Positions 1 to 13,663 of a stretch of 64,000 nt of DNA are shown here, one piece after another (the first letter of the stretch is position 1; each line of letters opens with the position of its first letter). This stretch comes from Neodiprion pinetum. Taxonomy: Eukaryota; Arthropoda; Insecta; Hymenoptera; Diprionidae. The DNA lies in assembly GCF_021155775.2 (NCBI RefSeq), contig NC_060238.1, positions 25,140,470-25,204,469 of the forward strand. Direction: 5' to 3'. Below the pieces are notes generated by a model, which ran no database searches, was not told the DNA's origin, and worked only from the letters and a program-made list of their open reading frames with translations. The position numbers and the translations under genes are program-made.

Positions 1-1
1 G

Positions 2-354
2 ATGAAGAAGGCGAAGGCTATGGCTGATGGTACCAAGTCGAAGGATGACGTCGACTCGGAACTGAGCGAGGAAGTGACCGTGGCCGAGGAGGACGACAAG
101 GGCGACGACGAGGAAACCGAGACACCCGTCGACGGGCGCAAGGAGGATGAAAAGATCACGTATTGGTCCCTCGACGAGGTCGGCAACGAGCTCAGGAACT
201 CCGAGTTCGCTGATACCATCCTCGGGGATGCCGAGGTGTGCAACGATGACGAGGATTCGACCGACGATAGTGACGGCGACAGTTACTACTGGCAGAGTAA
301 TTTGGCGACGATAGGCGAGGAGGAGGAAACCAACTCGTTGGAATTCACGAACGC
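2..354 (+). CDS. PDZ gene, first visible exon (acidic N-terminal region)
   Basis: The frame is open from the window edge. The exon ends at 354 before GTAAGT, two bases into a codon. It encodes about 117 residues that are strikingly rich in Asp and Glu (for example AEEDDKGDDEETET and DDEDSTDDSDGDSYYW), so the segment is probably disordered. The ATG at position 2 could be the start, but the exon may continue upstream. The link to the downstream PDZ exons rests on splice phase and composition, not on transcript evidence. Confidence 0.7.
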
Positions 355-2467
355 GTAAGTGGACGATGACCAATTTATATCTCACCTATCTTTCACTGTT
401 GTGTGTAATATTTGAGATGGTATTATTCGAAATGTCAATGACATTTTTAATTGTACTTTTTAAAGCATTTACCATTTTTCGTTTCAAGTCTATCCATCGA
501 TGCATTTTACCCAGCCCTTGTCTAATTTATACTCGAAGAAAGAAGACGCGGCATTTTTAAATGTAAACCGTCTTTTGAATCCTCAGCAACCGGAACCTCG
601 AGTGCAGCGAAGAGGATTCGACTCATCTGCGGAAAGGCGACGATCAGAGTTCAAGAAAGGTGAATTGCGTCCTGCAGGATCAGCAGCCGAAGACCGATTC
701 CGTGGCGAAAGGTGAGTTAGAGATTTCTTACATTTTTCAAAGTGTTCGGAAGGATTTACAGTCACCCGTTGATTTTTTCAGCGAGTATCGCGAGCTAGAT
801 TCTTATATACCTATATAATGTATTTACCCCGAGCAATTTGCACTCCCGTTTCATTTCTTTATATGGCGTGTTCGGTATGCACCTCTCGTACCTTCTCTCG
901 TCAAGGATATGTTCCTGAGTGCTCTGCCCGACATGGGACAGTCGACCTCCTCTTCGTTCGATCGATATTGCGATCATTATACGTATATATATATATATAT
1001 ATGCGGGTTGCAACTGGGTCGAGATAACGCTTTTGGCATAAACCGATTCTTGTTTCTTTGTTGTTCTTTTTTTTTTTTCTTTTTTTTTTTCTCTTAGAAA
1101 TTCAAGTACCTTATACCTACAATAAATTATGATAATCTGCGGTATGTAGTGGGTGTTGTTTGCAAATCACGTATTATTCATGAATTCGTATTATTATCAT
1201 TATTATTATTATTATTATAGTTGCGCGCGTAATTTTAACAGCTTGCTTATGATCTTACGGACAGGATATAATGAACGGTTCCAACAGTCGCCGGTTCTTG
1301 AACCAATCTTATTGAATATGTTGACCTTTTTATCCTTGGACCAACAAATCGCTGTGCATTAGTCGTTTTTTTCATCTCCTTTTTTTGTTCCGCTGTTTTC
1401 TGTCTTATTGCTTTTGCTCGTTTTCGTTAAAACTTTGCGTATAATGGCTGTACGATGACGCTTTTATACGTTTAACGAAATAATGTATTCAGACACAGCG
1501 ACGAATGAGAAAGAATTTGAAAGCGTAGGAGCTTTTTTTCGACCTATAAGAAACAATGCAAAAAAAAAAAATAGACAAAACACATCTTCCATGTAATATA
1601 ATGACCTGAGAATCGCAGGTTTCTTTTATTTTTGTTTCTTATATATATATATATGTGTGTGTGTGTATGAAGTCTGTATTTGAGATTCAATCTTGAATAG
1701 GTACTGCACGACGAATCAATTTACAATCCGTTAAAGCAAAGTGTAAAAATTGAATCCCACAATTATTGATGATCGAGTGGAGCGAATTTTAGAGTGCATA
1801 ACAATGTTTTTTTTTTTGTTTGTTTTTTGTTTTATTTTTTATTTCGCTTCACCTGACTTCATTTACGCTTTGAAGTGTATATTACACCAGTTATTACGAC
1901 TGCAGCTAGATTGTCCCCTTTATTCTTCTTACCTCTTCTCGGGGTGGTTGACTGTATTTCTTTCTTTCCACCTCATTTCAACCCCGTATAATAATACACA
2001 TGTGAGAATAAAGTGTCTCTTGTAACTAAGCAGCGATAGAAATGTCTTCTTCGCATACCACGATGTGTATGCCTGTACATACTTAATATGTATACCTGCT
2101 ATATATTATTATAACAGGTATAACCACTGTACCATGTAATAACAGCATATACATACATATAACTTATCGTATACGCAACTGTTAATATGCTTTATACCAA
2201 GCAGGTATGTATAGGGTATGTATAACCAGGTACATATAAAACAAACTTATTATACGAAGGGCTGTTCACCGTCCGAGAAACAGAGAAAAGATCCTATTGT
2301 TCTGTTACTCGAGCTTTGAACCATTGCCTCGCAGGTTGTGATTAATTGATTCGCAAACAGGACTAGTTGACCTTACGTGCTTGTCGCCGAAGACGGAATT
2401 CTTTCAGCTGTATGACATTTCCTTTTTTTTATTTTCCTTTTTTTTTATCCATGATTTCATTTTTACC

Positions 2468-2529
<62 letters not shown>

Positions 2530-5500
2530 TCTCACTCGTTCATCCACGACGAATTCGTCATCATTCCGAAATTATCACGATCTGCTCTGCAGCGAATTGG
2601 TTCGCTTGTTTTTTTTCTGTCTCGTTATTATTTTTTAACTGTTTTTAAAAAATTGGTTTTTCGTTTTTTTTTTGTTCAACGAGATTACCGAGCAATTTGC
2701 AACGGTCTTCTACAGATCGTTAAGCCTTCCGAATCATCCCCATTTCCATACTGAACACCCGTTATAGGCGTGGGTGGCTTGCTCTCCGGTCTCCAGTTAC
2801 AATGGTAGCCACAACAAGATGGTGCCGGTCCAGCCAGCCTCCTGCACCGAGGATCTTTCTGTTGCTGACCGCGCTCAAGGTCTCCTAAGACTCGAGTCTC
2901 TCTCTCTCTCCTCTATTCGTCCAGTTTATTACCGATCGGTTCACTACCGACCGTCTCGTGCCGATTGACGTAATAATATACGCGCGCAGATTTTTCGGAC
3001 TCGAGTATTTTTTAGATAACATCTCAAAAACAATATACCGCGAACAGATTTTCTCCTTTTAGATATTTGCGAGTCGTTATTGAGTTTGAAAGATTCGTTT
3101 TCGAACGGCAGTTCGAAAATTTGAAGTGGCAAATTGAATACGATACTTTACGATTCGATCGGATCTAAAATGAGTTTTGAATTTGGCGCCGCTCCTGAAC
3201 GTTGATTACTCCGCATACACGGGTGACGTGCGAGTAAGCCCCGCGGTGTTCTAAAAACTTTTTGCCGCTTATCTGAGCGCGTTCAATTTCCCCCCTCGTA
3301 ATTGCGGGAAAAACAAGCGCAACTCCGCTAACGAGCCATACGTACCCTGTACGCGATTCATATTACACGTTGTAACGTATATCGAGTGATCGATGATTTT
3401 AGCAGTAACGTTTCGACTTTCGATCGAGCTCCTTGAGATGTCAGATTAAAAAGTTAACGCATCGTCTGTGATTATTAAATCGTGAAGATGCGCTGTACGT
3501 AATGAATTCGAAAGTTTGGTCAATTCGAAAACAGCGGATTTTTCAGTCGCCTAATGCACAACGTAATATCGTCGTATCGAATGTGCCGCAACTTGTCCTT
3601 CTTCTATATTAATACACTCGGGTTTATAACGAATTTACATAATTTTGAACTAATCGACTGCAGATTTGGCGCGGGATTTTTGTAAAGCGTTAATTAGGGA
3701 TTGCGAAACACCTTGCGATCCACCTTAGAATATACTTAGCAGCCTGTAACGCTGCAGTTGGCGTTTCAAAGGCAAACCGACCGAGTCTACACGTATATCC
3801 TATTCCACGAACTATGCTGAATTGTTAAAGGCACACAACCTTGAAGACACCTTGAACGGTGAGCCAGGCTGCGCGCTTAAAACGCGTGGCGGCGTATTTT
3901 ACCTCCTCGGTTATTCTACAAGCGGCCTTTGTTCCAAATGTTGGAAATATTTCTACGCCATGTGAAACATGTCGTTTAAATTTACGCGCAAGTGTCGTTC
4001 GGTATTTTTCTTCCTCGATTTCCTCTCTCTCTCTCTCTCTCTCTTATCTTCCTCTTTGTTTTTGTTTGTCCTCTTCTTTCGCCGAAACGTTATTATTATT
4101 CCACGACGAATAGGATTGAAAGAACGAATCGCGGGTACATTTTACGAGGTACCGGGGAATAAAAGAATTAAAAGAAGAATGAAAAAAAAAAAAATAAATA
4201 ATACAAATAAATTAAGAATCGCGGATGAGATACGGTCGTATAGCCTGTGACGTAACTCGCCTTTATGCGTACGTCCATGTATACGTAGAACGTACCATAT
4301 CTATATATATATATATACATACACACATACGTATCACGTACGCGGAACAATTGTGCAGTGCTCTCCTAATTGTTGGCGCTCGCTTTATTTTCAAAATTTC
4401 CCCTCGCTCCTCCCCTCCATAATCAACCGTCGTCTCGATTCAATCTCTCGAGGAATTTACGCGAGAATAATATAATGTAGTTTAACGTTACACATGACTA
4501 GCGTTAGGAATTTAACGAGACCCGGGGCATCTTTGTTATTTGCGCAAAGTATCGTACGTCTATGTACGTTATGCGTCTTATGTTCTTAATTGCGATAAAT
4601 CAAAGCCTCTGGTCCGCTAATAAAATGCTGTGTTACAACTGTTATTAACGGTGATACGCGATATGCAATTGAGCGATTATTGTACATACCTATATTCGTG
4701 TAATACACGCGTGCAGGCTCGTGTAAGGAATTTGATTTTTTTTTCTCTCTCTCTCTTTGTTTTTATAATTGTTCTGTTTTCTTTTCTCACATTTTTTCCT
4801 ATTATTTATTCACTCCGAGTACTGCTCACGTGTGTTTGATACACGCTCGCAAAAGTTAATCAAAGTCAATGAAAAGTGTCAGCCTGCAGGAAACCGTCTG
4901 TTTATTAACTAGACGCAATCCACGATTCGCGATTCGTTCAATTAGGTTTCTTAATATATTTAACATTGCGCTACGTGTAGGATATTGTATATACATATAC
5001 ATATATATACACACACACACGTTCGATAGCGATGGAAATGAGGAGAGAAAAAATAATCTCGTACACCTTCTACATTTTATTATTTAATGCAAAAAATATA
5101 TCTGCTCCCTGTCTTTGCGGAAAAATACACATGTCACATTGCTCGGTATATATATATACACAGGTATAGTATACGAAACAACGCAACGCGACCAATATTT
5201 GCGCAATAAAAGTATAAACAGAGAAAAAAGGAGGAGACAAAACGGAAAAAATTGCGAGACATTCCGATGCGACAAAAAAAAAAAATAACATTGCAAATAT
5301 AATATGATGGAAAAAAAACACACAAATCGGCCATATTTGCGGAGCGACGATGTAAACGCGTACAACATACATTATCCCTTCGAGTCACAGTGTCAAGTAT
5401 TCTTACCATCTATTTTATAATAATTTTTTGTATACTTAGACAACTTTGAACACATATTTCTTTGCGGTTTTTTCCTATTTCTGATAGTTTGCTAATAGGT

Positions 5501-8500
5501 TTTCAATATTCGAGAGTGATTGCTGCGATTTAATGTTAATTATTATTGTTAGAAACAAATTGATTTATAATTCATGAATTATAATTCATTTCCGAGAAAG
5601 TTATCCCTCTACGAGTATGCATGTTTTACACAAATTGTAAGTTTTTGGGTCCGCTGATTGGAGAGTTTTTTGACCGTATTCGATCGAACTTGAAATTTAC
5701 GTCCGCCATATTGGACTCGCCATCAAGAATACGAAAAATCTGATTTCAGATTCGTAATCAGCGACCCCAAAAATTACAGAATACTATCTTGTTATAAAAT
5801 TTGACTCAGCGGAATAATGTGTGACTGAAAGGGTTACACTGGCGTGTAATAAATAAAGCGAAACTTTGAGATACCTTCGTCTCAGCAGATCCGCGGTTTA
5901 TATGCCTACGTCACGTGTGTGTCATTGAACGATCGGTATCGAAACTCTGTCGCATGTTGATGCCGAATAGCGGTATATAATTCGTTTTTTGCGGTTAATG
6001 CTAATTCCTCGCTACAAACAGCTCGCCGCGATTCCCGCTTCACGCACCCAAAATATATTATATATATATTTTTTTTATCAGTTTCTTTCTTTTTTCTGTC
6101 TTTCTTATCCTTCTTTTTTCCTTGCAGCAGCGATGCGTTATACAACTGGCGATAGTCGTACGAAATGCGAAATCGAGATGCGCGAGCCTCGATCACCGAA
6201 AGAAGAAAAGTCGTCGCAATTTTCTTACAACACGTATATGAAAAATAAAAATAACAATGTCCCCAGCAGGTCAGTTAAAATATTTCGTTCGATTTAACAA
6301 TTTTTCAACGTATGACTAAGTGAAAAGAAGAGTAAAAATTACGCGTTAAACGTTGAAAATGACAAAAAATTTGTGTCACATTCGTTAACACAAATATAAA
6401 GCTAACCTGCTCGAACATTGTGTTTAGTTAAATTTTTCGCTTTTAGTTTAGTAAACTCTCAACTTCCGTCATTTTATTTTCATTTTTCACCTTTCCCGCG
6501 TACGCTTATTTTTTTTTATTTAAACAAAATTCGGGCCGTCGTTATCGGTATCGCAGCAATGCCTAGACGAGAGCTTTACACACACACACATACGCACATG
6601 CATACGTAGGTTGTAGGTGGGTATAACGACTCTTTGCCCAGGTGCCGTGGTCCCCTGCAACGGCAACAGCAGCGGCAGCAGCATGGAAGCATGGAAGAGC
6701 AGAAGAGCGGAGTCAGACGGGGTCACAGTCGATTTGAGACGTGGAATGTGCCGGTTGCCAGAGTTCCACGATCGCGGACCGACACGAAATGATCGCGTTT
6801 TGTACGCCCCCTCCTCTCGTTGTTTCATTTCATTCTATTTTCATTTTTATTTCTATTTTATGTTCGTTTTTTTTTTTTTTTTTGTTTTTTTTTTTCGTTT
6901 TTCCCATAGAAATCCGTTCGATCCGTCGATTAAATCCCGGGGGGAGGGGGATACGCGACTCTTGGCAATTGATTATTTCACTGTGTCTCTAACATCTTGG
7001 AAGAATTATTTTTCCTTCGCGGAGAGGTAGAGGAAAAAAAAAAGAAGGAGAGAGAGAGAGAGAGAGAGAGAATTTTAGGAAGAATTGATTTTTAATTATA
7101 CCGTTTAGAATTTTATACGATGAGACGAGGAGATACGTACAATACAATATTACACTTGCGGTAGATAAATATCGTATCGTTACCATGTTTTTTCACCTCA
7201 AGTACAAATACCGGAGGATACGATATGACGAGCATCGCGGGTGTTTGCGTTTTATTTTTTACGGTCGGAGAGGAAAAATTTCAAATGTAAAAATAATCGG
7301 CAATCGTACGTAGATCGGCGCACGACGTATCTGGACGTACGTTATACGTAATAACAATTGTTATAGATGTTTTTGCCGAACGAGGATACGAACAAGTAAA
7401 ACGCGTTTAAGGCGCATATTTTCAACCGTGGGTTTAAAAGGCTGGTGTAACAATCGTAAGGCGATATACGTAAAGACGCGATTGTGATAAAAAAGAAAGT
7501 ATCGTCATCGACGTCTTTTCGAAATTCCGTAAATTTCACACCACGTAAGTTCAAATAAAAATCGAACAATCGTAATACGTCGATTCATCTCCACCTTGAT
7601 TAATTATAATTGCGGTATATTTTTTTTTTTTTTTTTTTTTATACAAAACATTTTTTGTTTCCTTCGTTTTAATCGAATTTTAGGAAAAGTCGCGGCGAAG
7701 CTTGGGTTCGTACCTAAATCGTCGGGAGTTACAGCGGACGAATTATATCGGAAACGTCCGATTGTAAAGGTGGTCGAGGATTGGCTGCAGGGCGGTAACC
7801 GAATGCTCTCCTCGAGTCTCCGGGATGTTTGTAGCCGCATCGACAGTTCGCCTCAGACACTCGACTCAAAACGTCGTTTGAAAAGTTAAAAGGCCTCTCT
7901 CTATCTCTTTTCTCGTCCGCGTGGATCGTTCGCCGTATAAATTCTTTCGCCTCGTTCTCCGATCCGTTCTGCAACTGTAATACACCTATACCGTTTCAAA
8001 GTGCGTTTATCGGTATTAACACGTGATTGGATTTTCATCCCGGAAAAAAAAAAAAAAAAAAAATGAAATAAAAAAAAAAAATCATCGTCGATCCGCAGAT
8101 TCGAGGAGAGAAACGATCCGATTCCAGCCTTTTTGCTTTTGGAAGGTAATCGAGATGTGTTGATTGTTGCTTTTTTTTTTTTTTTTAATTAAAATTTTAC
8201 CAATTGTTTTTTTTTTTGCTCTTGTTTGCTTCTTTTCTTCCCCTGCTTCTTATTTTTTGTCACACTCGCTTACGCGAGTTCCGAGGCTCAAGGATTTTGG
8301 CTCCTGTCTTCCTATCCGTGTCACGGCTTTTAAGGATCGGTATGCAACGCGAGGCGAAGGTCGAATTAGAGGCTTATTTTATGAGCGTAGTCGCGAAAGG
8401 CTTAATTTATATGATTGAATATCAAATCCGCCTTGCGATATTAATATTTATATATGTATCGTATTACGAGTGTGTGATATTTCGCAGTTTGATAAATAAC

Positions 8501-11500
8501 AGCTGTAATTATTCCCTGAAACGTGCATGCGGTTGATGAGAATCGTTTCTATAAATAATCGATTAGCAACGAAAGAAGAAGAAGGCGATCTGGGAGCAGG
8601 ATCAGGAGACGGAATTATAATCGCGCGATTATATTTGATCCTGCACGGTTGTGGATTATAAATTCGTCGAACATTCAAAGCGTGGGAAAGTCCGAGGAAG
8701 AAATTTAAAAATATTATACAGACGGTTCCTGATTCCCAATTCGTCGGGAATCGCAGCTGCCGCTGTCAAAAGAAGCAAACGCCGAAACGCACCGGCGATG
8801 GATAAAGGAAAAGACCATTCGAACGACCCTCTTATCTGTTCACTAATCGTCCGTAGCGAGACTAATTATACGTTCAACTAATTAACGTTAGGTATAAGAG
8901 TGCGATTTCGTTGTTTGCGTAAACTATCTTGTTCCAAAATTAACCACAATCCAAGAACAAGGCGACCATGCCGAGGAATTCCATCGATTTCGAGGCACGT
9001 CCGGTCCGGTTCTCATTTTCCAAGAATCGCTGCATCCTTTCCGCAAACGGTTCGCGATTATTTCGGAGCGTCAGCTTTTTATCGCCGAATTCAGCGTCGC
9101 GCGAGTTATCGCTTCGCGAAATCGCGTCGATGTTGAAAAGAAAGAAAAAAAGAAGAATAATTTAATATCGTCACGATCCTCACTTTCACTCGCTCGCGTG
9201 TGTTTAAACATTTCGCGAGTGGTTATGTTCGCGTTCGCGGATTACGCTTATCCGCCAAGGTTGCAGTGGCAAAAAAGTCGCCGGCCTGCAGCGTTACCGA
9301 AGAGCAATAAACCCCGCAGCTGCTCTTGCCGATCAATAAGCGGAAAAAAGTCTGCAAGTAGTATCGCATTTCGCTTCTGCACTACACGGTGCATCGGGAC
9401 AGGAAAGCGCAGCAGCGGCAACAGCAGCTGCCGCATGCCGCATGCCGCATTGCGGAGGGGATATCGGACTCGCACCTGCAGTCTGAAACCATCCTTGACT
9501 CCAAGTCCCTTCGGCGAGAGGGTGACAAATGGACCAGGGAAATGGGGGGGAAGGAAGAGCTGGAAATTTAGCGCCCAAACTCGACCCTACCAAGGTTCGT
9601 ATGAACCTACTTTGAAGGAAACTGAACCTAGAAATCCTACGTTGACCTTCTGAGTCACAAGAATTTAAGGACAAGCCATACGTCGAACTTCCAACTCCGA
9701 AAAATTAAGGTACCAAAGCATGCTTTGACGCTCTTGGTGGACGATTGAAACCATTTTCACGCTATTCGATCTACAGTTCCTCCGTTGGATCTGTAACCCC
9801 TCGTATATGGATATATTGTTGCAGCGACATTCGAGCGTTGACAATGAATAATCCTAGGGCTATTTCGACGTAGTTTTGACGAGTTTCGATAACATTTGAA
9901 AACTAAGGATCTCATTTCAAATGTATCCATTCAGCGTTCTCACGAATACAAAAACCCTTTTAACTGATTGGGTATATAGAAAATACGATTAAACGCGTAT
10001 GTAAACCAATTCCTATTTATTGGGGTTTTAATCCGATTTCATACGCTTTGATTGTATTTTTTGTTTTTTTACCACAAGGAATCGGAATCGATGGACCTTT
10101 ATCAGCGGGTTAGGATTTTGAGCGTTAAGGGAGGGTTTCAAAGCAAGCAGATTTAACCCAACATCCGGAGGGTTAAAGGAGGTTCCAAACATACCCTACT
10201 TCGATCCTAAACTCGGTAAATCGGTAAATTTCGAACATCTTTATCGTCATTGATATTATCCGATATCGCATTGAAATAGAACCTACTTTACTATCTTCAA
10301 GCCCTACGTAGCAGCTCTTTTAAAGTAGGCGTTAAACATCGACTCGGGAATGAGAAGAGCTCGAGAACCTTACCGATTACCGTAGTAGACTATGAATCGA
10401 CAAAGTCGTCTGAGATTTCGTGCGGCCAAACACGTTACGGGATGAGGTAACAGATTATACGTTAACGTGACGCGGGACCAGTTGGAACCTTTTGAGAGAA
10501 CCAGTTTACATTGAAGATCCAGCATCGCGATGAGCTAGTCTATGTTCGCTGATTAATCGCCGTTTCTCTCCGCGACCGCAATGGTCAATCTCGAATGTTA
10601 CAGGCGTCTCCGAGTCCCGGCGACGACGCTATGCGGGTACGTACCTACCATCACGAATCACTCGCTGCATCATCGTCAAATGAACTTGCACACTCGGTTA
10701 TACCGAGTTAATATCACACACGGAATGCACAATTGGTCCATTCATCGGCTCGTTGCTCACGCCGCTTCGCCGCACACGCACGTGCGTCTTTAACCGACAC
10801 GCTCTTGCCCTCCTATCCACCTACACCAAAGTGCAATACCATTTATCGCCGCCCTCCGTCTAGGCGCCAACTACCATAGACGACCGTCCCGATACGGACT
10901 ACGTGCTGACCCGGAGATGACCGGCGAGGAAAGAGTAGACTAAAAATCCACGCGCGGATCGGTCTTACACTCTACCCGAGTCCAAATTCAACGATCTAAA
11001 TCCTAACCCGCTGATAAAGGTCCATCGATTTTGATTGATTATGGGTCCAACGGAGGATCTGTAGATCGAATAGCGTAAAAGTACGATTTGGTACTTTAAT
11101 TTTTAGGAATTGGAAGTTCGACGTAGGGTTTGTCCTGAAATTTTTATGACTTGAAGGGTCAACGTAGGATTTCTAGGTTCAATTTCCTTCAAAGTAGGTT
11201 TACACGAACTTTGACTAAGTCAAATGTAGGCGCTAAATCTCGACTCGGTCAAGGAAAATCGACGCCGTAGTCCTTGTGAGAATTGTGCATCCACGGAAAC
11301 GGGACGATGATCATCCTGCATTGAAAAATCCATATTATCCGTCACTGTGCCGTACGTCAAATTTTAGTGTATCCTTTGATTTTTCTTTCACATGTTCCGT
11401 ACCGTCAGGGAACACCGCGATTCCCGTTCCTACGAATAAAGCCTCTAATCCACTTTCGGGTGGCTCGTATTCGGTGCTTTCGTCCCTCAGCCTTTCGTTC

Positions 11501-13128
11501 GATTCTGATTCTGGCTTCAGGATGCACGCACAGTCTACTCGTGCCGATCTCCCACAGGAGTGAGAAGCAAGCTGTTCGTTTGTTGCCCTCCACCGTTTCG
11601 GTGGTAACCTTTCATTTTCTGTAATTATTGTATTTATCTTTCCCATTCACTTAGCTACGTTTTCACTCTGTCCTCCTATCCCCGAGCGGTTTTGAGATCG
11701 TCTACATACACGCACAGTTGTCCCGTGAATCTCGTTCCCTTAAAAACATCCGCACACTATCGCGATTTTCGTCGTGGGTATAAGTGTCTTCAAAATTGTT
11801 CCGCTAAATGGGTTAGGAAAATATTTATTCTACCCTCCGAGTCCCACCTTTGTATTCTTCTCGGGTCCTAATTCCCTTTTCCAAGGATCGTTCCAACTGT
11901 GGGAACATTTTTTTAGAGTCTATAATAATTTTCAAACAGACAATTCGCCGGTCACGCTGTAGTTTTAATTGATTTTCTATTGCCATTGCCCGACAGTTTG
12001 ACGATCTATTCAATGATCCAGGTGTTGAAATCCCACGAGATTACTGCTCGGCAGCTGATGCATGTACGTATAGTTAAGTACCCATTGTATCCAACTCGTC
12101 GGCGATACAAGAACGACTTAATTTTCGCAACTCCGACGTTAATTCATCCTCACGTTACTCAACGTGATTATCGAAGCAAAAATTTTGCCCCGCAATAGAT
12201 TGCACGGTTAAAAATACTCGATATTAAAGTACACGTAACTATGATCAGCGAATCCATGCGCCCGATGGGATCACCGGTTACAAGAAGAGGAAGAAGGAGA
12301 AGAAGTACACTTTAGTGATGCAAAGTAAGAAAATGGGGCACTGTACCAAGAAGCAAAGTTTCACTTCCATATCCACCCGCGTGCCAATTTCGTTACAATG
12401 TCAGTAGGTGTGCGTATAACTGCTTACCAATATCATGCCGGTGGTAACGCGACGTGCTATTATTAGAAATGAATCCAGTCAATTTCGAGAGGCCCGTATT
12501 TATACCGTATACCGGCACGCACACACCGCCAACCATAATTCTGGTACAAGATTATGCGAGTATTCCGTAGCCCGATGTTACACCCACCCACTCGTCCATC
12601 CATTCATACACAGAGACACGCACGCGGCATGCCGTTGGGGTTGTGTAGGTATCCCGAATGCACGTACGAGAGAGGTGAGGGGCAGGTATATCGACCTCGG
12701 AAGAAACTCGCGTGTGTGCCTGCATTTAAAACTCGTGCCCCTCACCCACACGCCCATCCTTTCGCTCTTCGCTACCTGAACGATGTGTATAATTAAGATG
12801 GTTCAAGACGATACAGACCGTCTATGCATCCGCACACAACCGTACGCTTTTACAATCTTTCAGGTATATAAGGGTATATATGCAAGTTATTCGGCGATTT
12901 CCGGATGTAAATATACCCTCGACTCCGCTTCCATCATCCACCGGTGGTCACCCGTTCCATTCAGCCAGCTCACCATCGGAGTAACGCAAACTCGATGACT
13001 TCTGCACCATTTAGCGCGTTGCAAGTGGAAATTATATTGTGCCTCTACCATCAAGGCTGATTGAAATCGAAATCGGTGACACTCGATGAACATGCGTTAA
13101 ACGTTCTTACGACTAATGGAAGAAAGAA

Positions 13129-13160
<32 letters not shown>

Positions 13161-13632
13161 TGCAATGCCAGCAGGCAATCAATCGCGGAGAATCCACGAG
13201 TGGGGATGTTGGAGAACAAGAGCAAAGGTGCAGTAACGGAAGAAGCGCATAGTAGAAGAAGAAGAAGAAGACGAAGCCGAGGAGGAGGCAGTCCGGCAGA
13301 CCCCGCGAAGTAAAGCGAGCCTAAGAAGCGAAGAAGTATTAAGTTGGTCCAGCGAGACCAGCATCCTCTCGGCCCGAGGTGATGACCTGCTCAAGGCCAT
13401 CCGCTCTCCTCTCCTCTCGCCCCTGCAGCCTCCCGGGTCCAAGCTGCAGCTTCCTCCTTCTCCCACTCTCTCTCTCTTTCTCCCGCGTTACCCAGGCCTT
13501 CTTATACATTTCCGTTGCTCCGTTTTCTCCCCGCTTCTTCGTCTTCTTGTTGTTGTTGTTATCATCATCGTTGTTATCATCATTATTATTATTGTTGTTT
13601 TTATAATTATTATTATTCCTCCTCTTCATCAT

Positions 13633-13663
<31 letters not shown>

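Noticed and set aside
9198..9653. 151-codon ORF
   Set aside because: It ends inside the family A repeat and has a basic low-complexity composition. No homology recognised.
10607..10639. 33-bp phase 1-1 micro-exon candidate (GTTACAG acceptor, GTACGT donor)
   Set aside because: Symmetric and open, but too short to separate from chance without transcripts.
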